Assembly: GCA_964647255.1 (NCBI GenBank)
Contig: CAZYGI010000005.1
Coordinates: 1 to 64,000 of the forward strand
Direction of reading: 5' to 3'
DNA: 64,000 nucleotides
Source of the DNA: CAWJEL01 sp964647255
GTDB taxonomy: Bacteria; Chloroflexota; Anaerolineae; CG2-30-64-16
The position numbers and the translations under genes were made by a program. This document shows positions 23,790 through 31,237 of this stretch, piece after piece (positions within the stretch are counted from its first letter, which is position 1; each line of letters begins with the position of its first letter). The notes under the pieces were generated by a model, which was not told the DNA's origin, searched no databases, and was given only the letters and a program-made list of their open reading frames with translations.

Positions 23790-24572
23790 ATGCAACAGGA
23801 GCTTTACCAGACCATCACGACCCTCCTCTCCAGCACCGACCCGAACGAGATTCGCGGCGGGCTGGCGCTGGTCAAGTCGCAACTGCCCTCGCTGGGCGAG
23901 GAGGAGGGCTGCGCGCTGTTGGAAATGATTTCCGCGCTGTTCTACATTGACCCGCTCGACCTGCCGGGTCATGTCCCGGTGATCGAGGACGCGATCACGC
24001 TGGTTGGCGGCATGGGCACCTGGGCCATCCCGCCCCTGCTCAAGGAGTTGGGGGAAGGGGATGTCAAGGCCCAGATGGCGATCGCCCAGGCATTGGGGCA
24101 AATGGGCACGCCGGCCATCGAGGCGTTGCTCTTCGAATACAACGCCTGTCCCGAACCCGCGTGCCAGAACTTCATCCTGTACGCGATGGGAAAAGTCAAA
24201 TCGTCGGAAGTGATCAAGGCGGTGCCGCTGGCGCTAGAGGCCGCCGCGTCCATAGATCAAGAGATGCGCGACACCGCCACCCGCGCCCTGGGCAAGTTTG
24301 CCGAATCCATCCCAGCGGGCAACCTGACCGGCGATCTGCGCACTGCGGTGATCGAGCGCCTGCGCAAGAACATGGCAGACCTGAATCCGGCGCTGCGTGC
24401 AAAGGCCGTGCGCAGCCTGGGCAAGCTGGCCAAGCACGGACACATGACCGGCCGCGAACGCTGGGAGCTCGCCGCCGCGCTGCGCCGCATCCTGGGCCAG
24501 GACGAAGCCTACGAATGGGATCGCGCTTACGTGGTGCGCAAGGAAGCGAAAGAAGCGCTTGCGTATACCTGA
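23790..24572 (+). CDS. HEAT-repeat protein in the Wood-Ljungdahl locus
   Basis: A 260-residue soluble helical-repeat protein (units such as PPLLKELGEGDVKAQMAIAQALGQMGTPAIEALL and LRAKAVRSLGKLAKHGHM). No enzyme motif is seen. It lies between the alcohol dehydrogenase and acsE. The function may be scaffolding or assembly of a large complex (inference). The ATG at 23790 is favoured because GGAG lies seven bases ahead; an ATG two codons earlier is too close to it. Confidence 0.75.
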   Translation: MQQELYQTITTLLSSTDPNEIRGGLALVKSQLPSLGEEEGCALLEMISALFYIDPLDLPGHVPVIEDAITLVGGMGTWAIPPLLKELGEGDVKAQMAIAQALGQMGTPAIEALLFEYNACPEPACQNFILYAMGKVKSSEVIKAVPLALEAAASIDQEMRDTATRALGKFAESIPAGNLTGDLRTAVIERLRKNMADLNPALRAKAVRSLGKLAKHGHMTGRERWELAAALRRILGQDEAYEWDRAYVVRKEAKEALAYT

Positions 24573-24630
24573 TTTCACGCCTCCCCCCTGCCAGGGGAAC
24601 GTCGCGTCCGCATAAGGAGGAGATTATCCC

Positions 24631-25542
24631 ATGAAAATCATCGGCGAAAACATCCACATTCTGTCACCGCGGGTCAAGGAAGCCCTAGCGAATCGAGACC
24701 GCGTCTTTTTTCAGGAATCGGCCCTGAAGCAGGTGGCGGCCGGCGCGTGGGCCGTAGACCTGAACATCGGCCCGCAGAAGAAGTTGGGCCACGAGATCTT
24801 GCCCTGGCTCGTTGAGGCTGTGCAGGAAGTCGTGGACGTCCCGCTGTGCCTGGACACCACCAACCTGGGCGCCATCGAGGCTGCCTGCGAGATCGTCAAG
24901 CGCCAGCCGATCATCAACTCGACCTCGGCCGAGGCCGAGCGGCTGGAGAAAGTGCCGCTGGTCGCCGCGAAATACCACACCAAACTGATCGGTCTCACCA
25001 TGGAGGCCGAGGGCATCCCGGTGGCGGCCGAGGCGCGCGTCAACATCGCGCTGGAAAAACTGATCCCGCGCGCCGAAGAAGTTGGGCTACCGCTGGAGGA
25101 TCTGATGGTTGATCCCCTCGTGTTGACGGTCAGTGGCTGCCAGCAGTACGTGCCGGAGTGCATCGAGGCCGTCCGCATTCTGAAGGTGACGGGCGCGGGC
25201 GTGCAGGTGGGACTGAGCAACGTCTCCAACGCAGTGCCCAACGAGATGCGGCCGCTGATCAACCGCGTCTATTGCGTCATGCTGATGGGCGCCGGACTCG
25301 ACACCATGATCGCCGACCCGCTGGACAAGAAGCAGAACGATTTCATCCGCATCGTTGAAGAACGGGATGACAGCACTCCGGTGGGCCGGCTGCTCGTCGC
25401 TCTGTATGATGCCGTCGCCGCCCAGGAAGAGTTGAGCCTCGATGCGGTGGATATGAGCGACCCCGAACAGGCCGATATCTGGAAGACGGTGCAGATCTTG
25501 CTCAACAAAGTAATCTACGCGGATTCATATCTGAGGGTTTAG
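24631..25542 (+). CDS. acsE: Methyltetrahydrofolate:corrinoid iron-sulfur protein methyltransferase
   Basis: Transfers the N5-methyl group of methyl-THF to cobalt of the AcsCD protein. A 303-residue pterin-binding TIM barrel starting MKIIGENIHIL, with the pterin-site segments AVDLNIGPQ, LCLDTTN (Asp), PIINSTSAE and VQVGLSNVSNAVP. Length and motifs match AcsE rather than the larger MetH methyltransferase. AAGGAGGAG lies before the ATG. Confidence 0.94.
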   Translation: MKIIGENIHILSPRVKEALANRDRVFFQESALKQVAAGAWAVDLNIGPQKKLGHEILPWLVEAVQEVVDVPLCLDTTNLGAIEAACEIVKRQPIINSTSAEAERLEKVPLVAAKYHTKLIGLTMEAEGIPVAAEARVNIALEKLIPRAEEVGLPLEDLMVDPLVLTVSGCQQYVPECIEAVRILKVTGAGVQVGLSNVSNAVPNEMRPLINRVYCVMLMGAGLDTMIADPLDKKQNDFIRIVEERDDSTPVGRLLVALYDAVAAQEELSLDAVDMSDPEQADIWKTVQILLNKVIYADSYLRV

Positions 25543-25622
25543 GGGGCAGGGATCGGGGGTTAGGGGCCAGGTTCCCACTTCCTGAGTCCCCAACCCCTGG
25601 CCCCTTACTCTCAATCCCTCGT
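25543..25622. repeat. Period-7 repeat hairpin between acsE and malic enzyme
   Basis: G-rich heptamers (AGGGATC, GGGGGTT, AGGGGCC) on the left pair with C-rich heptamers (AACCCCT, GGCCCCT, AATCCCT) on the right. It is followed by a GGAGG site for the next gene. No open frame is supported. Confidence 0.6.
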
Positions 25623-25639
25623 CGCGCAAGGAGGCGCAC

Positions 25640-27004
25640 ATGCAACGGGTCAAGGAAGCCCCCAATATCCCGGAATTGTTGGCCAAGGCGCAGAAGCCTT
25701 CGGCGGATGCGATGAAACTCCATCCCTTCTACCGCGGGAAGATCGAAACGGTCCCCAAGTCGTGCATCCGCTCGCTGGATGATTTCGCGATCTGGTATAC
25801 GCCCGGCGTTGCCGCCCCCTGTCGCGCCATCCAGAAGGACCCCGAACTGGTCTACGAGCACACGAACAAGTGGAACACCGTTGCGGTCATCTCTGATGGC
25901 ACGCGCGTCCTCGGGCTGGGTGACATCGGTCCGAAGGCCGGCCTGCCCGTGATGGAGGGCAAGGCGCTGCTCTTCAAGTGGCTGGGCGGCGTGGATGCCG
26001 TGCCGATCATGCTCGACACGAAAGACCCGGACGAGATCATCCACACCACACTCCTACTCCAACCGTCCTTCGGCGGGGTCAACCTGGAGGACCTCTCCCA
26101 GCCCAAGTGCTTCCGCATCCTCGACACCTTGCGCGAGAAGGCGGAGATCCCGATGTGGCATGATGACCAGCAAGGGACGGCGTGCGTCACGGTGGCGGGG
26201 CTGCTCAACGCGCTGAAGATCGTCAAGAAGCCGATCGGCGACGTCAAAGTCGTCTTCATCGGCTCCGGCGCATCGAACGTGGCCATCACCCGGCTCTGCT
26301 TCAAGGCCGGCGTAGACCCGGCGAAGTGCATGGTGGTGGACAGCCAAGGCATTTTGAACCGCGACCGGCAGGACATCTTTATGCGCCGCGCGGAATACGT
26401 GGACAAGTGGCGGCTGTGCCAGATCACCAACGCGGAGGGGCGCAAGGGCGGGATCGCCGAGGCGCTGGCCGGCGCCGACGCCGTAATCGCGCTGAGCAAA
26501 CCCGGCCCGGGCACCCTCCTGCCCGAATGGATCAGCGCCATGGCCGAGGATGCTATCGTTTTCGCCTGCGCCAACCCGGTGCCGGAGATCTGGCCCTGGG
26601 AGGCGAGCGCGGCCGGCGCAGCCATCGTCGCCACCGGCCGATCGGACTTCGCGAACCAGGTCAACAACTCACTGGGTTTCCCCGGCATCTTTCGCGGCGC
26701 GCTGGACGTGCGGGCGCGCACCATCACCGACGAGATGTGTATCGCGGCCGCCCAGGCGCTGGCCGACGCCGCCCCTGACGGCGGCCTGAATCCCGACTGC
26801 ATCCTGCCGACCATGATCGAGTGGGAGGTCTACGCCAAGGAGGCCGTGGCCGTCGGCATGAAAGCGCAGGAACAGGGGATCGCCCGGCTGAGCTTCACCG
26901 CAGATGCGCTCTTCCAGAACGCCGCCAGCATGATCCAGCGCTCGCGGCGACTGACCGAGGTGATGATGGAGACGGGGCTGATCGAGGAGCCGCCGGCAGA
27001 GTAG
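25640..27004 (+). CDS. NAD(P)-dependent malic enzyme
   Basis: A 454-residue prokaryote-type malic enzyme (malate to pyruvate and CO2, or the reverse). Conserved parts are IWYTPGVAAPCRAI, LGLGDIGPKAGLPVMEGKALLFK, the metal-site region DDQQGTACVTVAGLLNALK, the dinucleotide fold VVFIGSGASNVAI, and FACANPVPEIWP. It lacks the phosphotransacetylase extension of MaeB-type enzymes. Its place between acsE and folD suggests a link between the acetyl-CoA/pyruvate pool and C4 acids. Confidence 0.92.
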   Translation: MQRVKEAPNIPELLAKAQKPSADAMKLHPFYRGKIETVPKSCIRSLDDFAIWYTPGVAAPCRAIQKDPELVYEHTNKWNTVAVISDGTRVLGLGDIGPKAGLPVMEGKALLFKWLGGVDAVPIMLDTKDPDEIIHTTLLLQPSFGGVNLEDLSQPKCFRILDTLREKAEIPMWHDDQQGTACVTVAGLLNALKIVKKPIGDVKVVFIGSGASNVAITRLCFKAGVDPAKCMVVDSQGILNRDRQDIFMRRAEYVDKWRLCQITNAEGRKGGIAEALAGADAVIALSKPGPGTLLPEWISAMAEDAIVFACANPVPEIWPWEASAAGAAIVATGRSDFANQVNNSLGFPGIFRGALDVRARTITDEMCIAAAQALADAAPDGGLNPDCILPTMIEWEVYAKEAVAVGMKAQEQGIARLSFTADALFQNAASMIQRSRRLTEVMMETGLIEEPPAE

Positions 27005-27100
27005 ACAAGCAGACACGGAAAACATGGACCAGGAACCGGGGCACACTCCCTCGGCTCCTCGTCTCCTTGTTTCCTTGTTTCCTATCACAAGGAGCCACAC
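27005..27100. repeat. Period-8 repeat hairpin between malic enzyme and flavoprotein gene
   Basis: Left octamers (GACAAGCA, GACACGGA, AAACATGG) are matched by right octamers (CTCCTTGT, TTCCTTGT, TTCCTATC) of roughly complementary sequence. AAGGAG for the next gene follows. The open frame that runs through it is not believed coding. Confidence 0.6.
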
Positions 27101-27101
27101 C

Positions 27102-28013
27102 ATGTACGACCTCATCATTATCGGTGGTGGGCCGGCCGGGCTGACGGCAGCCATCTACGCCATCCGCAAACGGTTGAACTGTCTCTTGATCAGCCCAGAC
27201 CTGGGCGGCAAAGCCAACGTCCACACTCACATTGAGGGCATGGACACCTACAACATCGTCAACGGTTCGGATCTGGTGCGCCGTTTCCGCAACGAAGTGG
27301 AATACCTGGACTTTGCGCGCATCCTGGAGAAAGTCTCCGCGCTGAGAAAAGTTGAAAACCGCTTCGTCGTCACGACGGTCGGCGGCAAGGAGCTGGAGGC
27401 GCGGGCGGTCATCCTGGCTAGCGGCGCCGACGGTGTGCGGCTGGCCGTCCCCGGCGCCGACCGTTACGCTCTGCGCGGGATCACCTACTCCACTGTCAGC
27501 TATGCCCCGCTGTACATTGACAAGACGGTGGCGTTGGTAGGCGCAGGCCGCATCGCGCTGCGCGGTGCGGCCGAGCTGGCGCAGATCGCTAAGCAGCTCT
27601 ATCTCGTCGCGCCGACGCATGGCGAACTGGACACCTACCTCGGCCGGAAGCTGCGCGCCGCACCGAATGTCACCCTGTTCGAGAATTGGACGCCTGCAGC
27701 CGTGCAAGGTGAGGATGTGGCCCGCCAGCTCGTGATCCGGTCGCCCGAAGGCGCGGAGCAAACGCTGGAGGTGGATGGCATCTTCGTCGAACTGGGGCTC
27801 AAACCCAACACCCAACTGGTGGCGGGTTGGGCGAAGCTGGACGATGAAGGCCGCGTCGTGATCAACGGCGAGGGCCAAACCAGCGTGCCCGGCCTCTTTG
27901 CCGCAGGCGATGTGACGAATGAGCCCGCCGAGCAGGTCGTCATTGCGATCGGCGACGGCGCTAAAGCGGCCCTGAACGCGTACGAGTATCTGTTGAAATG
28001 CGAGGAGTGCTGA
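27102..28013 (+). CDS. Thioredoxin-reductase-like flavoprotein, internal CxxC lost, C-terminal CEEC
   Basis: A 303-residue two-domain FAD/NAD(P) protein with GGGPAGLTAA (FAD), VALVGAGRIALRGA (NAD(P)) and FAAGDVTNE (FAD end motif). In thioredoxin reductases the redox disulfide lies in a CAxC motif; here the matching place reads S130-T-V-S133. The protein instead ends in CEEC (C300 and C303). It may be a ferredoxin-NADP reductase of the TrxR-like type, or pass electrons through its tail. The start at 27102 has AAGGAG. It lies between malic enzyme and folD in the C1 locus. Confidence 0.82.
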   Translation: MYDLIIIGGGPAGLTAAIYAIRKRLNCLLISPDLGGKANVHTHIEGMDTYNIVNGSDLVRRFRNEVEYLDFARILEKVSALRKVENRFVVTTVGGKELEARAVILASGADGVRLAVPGADRYALRGITYSTVSYAPLYIDKTVALVGAGRIALRGAAELAQIAKQLYLVAPTHGELDTYLGRKLRAAPNVTLFENWTPAAVQGEDVARQLVIRSPEGAEQTLEVDGIFVELGLKPNTQLVAGWAKLDDEGRVVINGEGQTSVPGLFAAGDVTNEPAEQVVIAIGDGAKAALNAYEYLLKCEEC

Positions 28014-28082
28014 ACGAACGATGATGGATCATTGCGCACGGACATGGCAATCGTCCATCATCAATCGTCCAGCCCCCGAAAG
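28014..28082. repeat. Short hairpin with AATCGTC heptamers before folD
   Basis: ACGATGATGGAT near 28018 pairs with ATCGTCCATCATC near 28049. The right arm has heptamers AATCGTC, CATCATC, AATCGTC. The AAGGAGC site of folD follows. Confidence 0.5.
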
Positions 28083-28091
28083 GAGCAATCC

Positions 28092-28976
28092 ATGACCGCG
28101 AAACTGATTGACGGGAAGATCATCTCCGAGGCGGTGCGCCGGGAAGCGGCCGAGGAAACGGCGAAGTTGAAGGCGCAGACGGGTCAGGTCCCCACCCTGG
28201 CGGTGGTGCTGGTCGGCGACAACCCGGCCTCGCAAAGCTACGTCACGTCCAAGGGCAAGGCGTGCGAAGAGGCCGGTATGGGTTCGATCACCCATCGGCT
28301 GCCGGCCACCGCGACCCAGGCCGAGGTCGAGGACCTGGTCCGAACGCTCAACGCCGACCCGGCCGTCAACGGCATCCTGGTGCAGTTGCCGCTGCCCAAG
28401 GGCCTGGACGAAGAGGCCGTGCTCAACCTCATCAGCCTGAACAAAGACGTGGACGGCTTCCATCCGATGAATATCGGCCAGCTCGTGATGAAAGGGCGCA
28501 CGCCGCAGTTTATCCCCTGCACCCCGGCCGGCTGCATCGAGATGCTCGTCCGCTCCGGCATCGAGATCGCGGGCAAGGATGCGGTCGTCGTGGGCCGCAG
28601 CAATATCGTCGGCGTCCCCGTGGCGGCGCTGCTGCAAAACGCGGATGCAACCGTGACCGTTTGCCACAGCCGGACCAAAGACCTGCCGGCCAAGGTGCAC
28701 GACGCCGACATCGTGGTGGCAGCCATCGGCCGGCCGGAGTACGTGCGAGGCGAATGGCTAAAGCCAGGCTGCGCCGTCATTGACGTCGGGATCAACCGCA
28801 TCCCGGATGCGACCAAGAAGAGCGGAGCGCGGCTGGTGGGCGATGTGAACTTCGCCGAAGCGGTCGAGGTGGCGGGCTACATCACCCCCGTCCCCGGCGG
28901 CGTCGGCCTGATGACGGTCGCGATGCTGCTGGCAAATACGGTCAGGGCGTTCAAGTTGCAGCACGGCATTGCGTAA
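28092..28976 (+). CDS. folD: Methylenetetrahydrofolate dehydrogenase/cyclohydrolase
   Basis: Bifunctional enzyme of the methyl branch (methenyl- and methylene-THF interconversion). The 294-residue product has the catalytic SYVTSKGKACEEAGM segment (Tyr and Lys), VNGILVQLPLP, DVDGFHPMNIG, PCTPAGCIEML, the dinucleotide motif VVGRSNIVGVP and ITPVPGGVGLMT. AAGGAG precedes the ATG at 28092; the longer reading crosses repeat DNA. metV follows after 12 bases. Confidence 0.95.
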   Translation: MTAKLIDGKIISEAVRREAAEETAKLKAQTGQVPTLAVVLVGDNPASQSYVTSKGKACEEAGMGSITHRLPATATQAEVEDLVRTLNADPAVNGILVQLPLPKGLDEEAVLNLISLNKDVDGFHPMNIGQLVMKGRTPQFIPCTPAGCIEMLVRSGIEIAGKDAVVVGRSNIVGVPVAALLQNADATVTVCHSRTKDLPAKVHDADIVVAAIGRPEYVRGEWLKPGCAVIDVGINRIPDATKKSGARLVGDVNFAEAVEVAGYITPVPGGVGLMTVAMLLANTVRAFKLQHGIA

Positions 28977-28988
28977 AGGAAGCAAATC

Positions 28989-29540
28989 ATGTCACTGCGC
29001 TCCTACATCCAAGATCACCCCGCCCCCCTCGTCTGGTCATGGGAGGCAACCGCGTGGGTCTTGCGGCGGATTAAGCCGTTGTTCGCGAAGCTGGGCATGG
29101 AAACGTCGTCCAAGATCGTCAAGGCGCCAGAGGAGGTGGTCAAGGGGCTGCTGTTCAACTGCCAGGATTGCGCCCAATGCGTGCTGCATTACACCGGCAT
29201 GACCTGTCCGATGAACTGCCCCAAGAACCTGCGCAACGGGCCGTGCGGCGGCGTACGACTGAACGGCCATTGCGAGGTTAAGCCCGAGATGGATTGCGTG
29301 TGGGTCAAGGCGATCGAGCGGGCGCCGAAAACACCGTATGCCCACGAGCTGCGTCGCCTGAACCCGCCGGTGGACTGGCGGCTGAAGGGCCAGGCGTCGT
29401 GGGTCACCTACTCGCTGGGCCGCGATCAAATCCCGACCGGCGCCGATACGACCATCCGTTACGCCGACGAGGCGCTGCCAGATAGAAACCAGGTTTCTGC
29501 GAGAAACCTGGTTTCTGGAGGCAAGGAGGCGGCGAAATGA
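28989..29540 (+). CDS. metV: MetV-like methylenetetrahydrofolate reductase partner protein
   Basis: A 183-residue Cys-rich protein of the MTHFR C-terminal family. The cysteine core is CQDCAQCVLHYTGMTCPMNC, then GPCGG, HCEV and MDCVW (about residues 58-105). MetV forms a complex with MetF in acetogens and may bind an Fe-S cluster or zinc. The gene overlaps metF by four bases (ATGA), so the two are coupled. The last 20 residues are unusual: DRNQVSARNLVSGG is encoded by a DNA palindrome (29484-29516) also found in the NfnB-like gene. Confidence 0.88.
   Translation: MSLRSYIQDHPAPLVWSWEATAWVLRRIKPLFAKLGMETSSKIVKAPEEVVKGLLFNCQDCAQCVLHYTGMTCPMNCPKNLRNGPCGGVRLNGHCEVKPEMDCVWVKAIERAPKTPYAHELRRLNPPVDWRLKGQASWVTYSLGRDQIPTGADTTIRYADEALPDRNQVSARNLVSGGKEAAK
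29484..29516. repeat. Palindrome in the 3' end of metV
   Basis: AGAAACCAGGTTTCT (29484-29498), spacer GCG, then AGAAACCTGGTTTCT (29502-29516). It is read as RNQVSARNLVS, a different frame from the copy at 18491. It lies just before the metF start, so it may add a C-terminal tail to MetV. Confidence 0.8.
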
Positions 29541-30517
29541 ACGTCCAGACGCCTCCTGCCGCACCCGCGGCGCCCATCCAGACCGGCCTCACCGGTGCGG
29601 GCAGCAATCTGGCAAAGGTGATCGCCGCCGGCCACTTCCCTGTCTGCGTCGAGATTTCGCCGCCGGTCGGCCCGAACGTTGAGGCGATCCAGCGCGAAAT
29701 CAAGACGCTGAAGGGCTACGGCGACGCATACAACGTCACCGATAACCAGTCGGCCATGGTGCACGTCTCCAGCCTGGCAGTCAGCATCATGCTGAAGCAG
29801 GCCGGCATGGAGCCGGTAATCCAGTTCACCGCGCGGGACCGCAACCGCCTGGGCATGCAGGGCGACATGCTGGGCGCCTACGTCTTCGGGATCAACACGC
29901 TCCTGTGTCTCAGCGGCGACCACCCGATCTGGGGCGACCACCCGCAGTGCAAGCCGGTCTACGACCTGGATTCGATCAACATCATCCGCATGGCGCGCAT
30001 GATGCGCGATAACCAGGTGTTCGAGAACGGCAAGCTGATCCCGAAGATCGCGCCCGACTTTTTCATCGGCGCAGTGGAGAACCCGTTTGCGCCGCCATAC
30101 GAATATCGGCCCTATCGCCTAGCGAAAAAGATCGTCGCGGGCGCCCAGTTTGTTCAGACCCAGCTGATCTTCAACGTGGACCGTTTCCGCGAGTTCATGA
30201 AGCGCGTCGTTGACCTCGGCCTGCACGAGAAGATCGCGATCCTGGCCGGCGTCGGCCCCATCCGCTCAAGCAAGGCGGCCGAGTACATGAAGAACGAAGT
30301 CGCCGGCATGGACGTGCCCGACTGGGTGCTCAAACGGCTGGACGGGCTGTCGAAAGAGGATCAGCAGAAGGCCGGTCTCGACATCTGCTGCGAAGTCGCC
30401 AACCAGGTGCGCGAGATCGAGGGCGTGAAAGGGCTGCACATCATGGCGGTCAGTTGGCCGGCCGCCGTGCCGCAGGTGTGCCAGATGCTGGGACTGTACC
30501 CACGACCGGTGGTGTAA
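29537..30517 (+). CDS. metF: Methylenetetrahydrofolate reductase
   Basis: Reduces methylene-THF to methyl-THF, the last step of the methyl branch before AcsE. A 326-residue TIM-barrel flavoenzyme with FPVCVEISPPVGPN (N-terminal Glu motif), NVTDNQSAMVHVSSLA, PVIQFTARDRNRLGMQ, NTLLCLSGDHP and a QTQLIFNVDRF barrel strand. Coupled to metV by overlap. With the Nfn-like pair in the same locus it may form an electron-bifurcating or ferredoxin-linked system, as proposed for some acetogens (inference). Confidence 0.92.
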   Translation: MNVQTPPAAPAAPIQTGLTGAGSNLAKVIAAGHFPVCVEISPPVGPNVEAIQREIKTLKGYGDAYNVTDNQSAMVHVSSLAVSIMLKQAGMEPVIQFTARDRNRLGMQGDMLGAYVFGINTLLCLSGDHPIWGDHPQCKPVYDLDSINIIRMARMMRDNQVFENGKLIPKIAPDFFIGAVENPFAPPYEYRPYRLAKKIVAGAQFVQTQLIFNVDRFREFMKRVVDLGLHEKIAILAGVGPIRSSKAAEYMKNEVAGMDVPDWVLKRLDGLSKEDQQKAGLDICCEVANQVREIEGVKGLHIMAVSWPAAVPQVCQMLGLYPRPVV

Positions 30518-30603
30518 GCGATCCCGATTGCGCCGCCGAGCGTCTGGAACTTTCAACGCGCCGCGAACGTTCTGATGGCAGGATTCATCAAGGGAGGTGA
30601 AGG

Positions 30604-31125
30604 ATGTTCAGAGGTTCGGTTCTCGTCTTGGCCATTATTGCGCTCGCCGCGTGCGCGCCTTTACCGTCGGCGTCGGTATCGTCCCCGTCGACACCGGGAT
30701 CTGAGGCAGTTGTAGCTACAGGAGGAACGCCAGCGGTCACGCCTTTCGAGGCGCAAGTCGACGCACAGTCCGGCGGGCCGGCGATTACACTGATCCGCAG
30801 CGGTGGGCTGGCGGGCAAGGTGGTGCAGTGGGATATTTACCTGGATGGCCGCGTGGTATCGAGTTCGGGGAAGGAAGAAATGGTGCCCGACGCCGAGGTC
30901 ACGCGGGTCATCTCCGACATCGAGAAGTTGGGCTTTTATGAGCTGGCTGAACCGGGGGGCAAGAACAACAGTTGTGCCGACTGCTTCCTCTATAAGCTCA
31001 CGGTGCGAGACGGCGGCAAAGAGCGGACCCTGGCCTTCACGCCTGAGGCCACAGGCACGCCGGCGGAGCTGCTGCAGATGATGGAGAAGTTGAACCTCCT
31101 GCTTCAGGCTTTGCCGAAGGAGTAA
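30604..31125 (+). CDS. Putative lipoprotein
   Basis: A 173-residue exported protein with a short signal peptide and lipobox (IALAAC, Cys17), a Ser/Pro-rich linker and a compact C-terminal domain (GGPAITLIRSGGLAGKVVQWDIYLDGRVVSS). A pair of cysteines (NNSCADCFLYKL) may form a disulfide. The family is not recognised. GGGAGGTGAAGG precedes the ATG. It is followed by a hairpin and an intrinsic terminator. Confidence 0.75.
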   Translation: MFRGSVLVLAIIALAACAPLPSASVSSPSTPGSEAVVATGGTPAVTPFEAQVDAQSGGPAITLIRSGGLAGKVVQWDIYLDGRVVSSSGKEEMVPDAEVTRVISDIEKLGFYELAEPGGKNNSCADCFLYKLTVRDGGKERTLAFTPEATGTPAELLQMMEKLNLLLQALPKE

Positions 31126-31128
31126 CCC

Positions 31129-31164
31129 CCTGGTTGCGCCGGTCAGATGACCGACGCAACCAGG
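31129..31164. other. Perfect-looking hairpin after the lipoprotein gene
   Basis: CCTGGTTGCG plus CGGTCA pairs with TGACCG plus CGCAACCAGG, interrupted by one mismatch, with a two-base centre. No T-run follows. It may stabilise the mRNA end; the real terminator is 15 bases downstream. Confidence 0.6.
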
Positions 31165-31179
31165 TGAATCCGTTTCCGA

Positions 31180-31224
31180 GGGTGTGTTGGGCGGTACAGT
31201 TGTCCAGCACACCCTTTCTTTTTT
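31180..31224 (+). terminator. Rho-independent terminator
   Basis: GGGTGTGTTGG (31180-31190) pairs with CCAGCACACCC (31204-31214), followed by TTTCTTTTTT. It ends the + strand operon before the convergent protease gene. Confidence 0.85.
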
Positions 31225-31237
31225 GCCGTCTGCCGGC

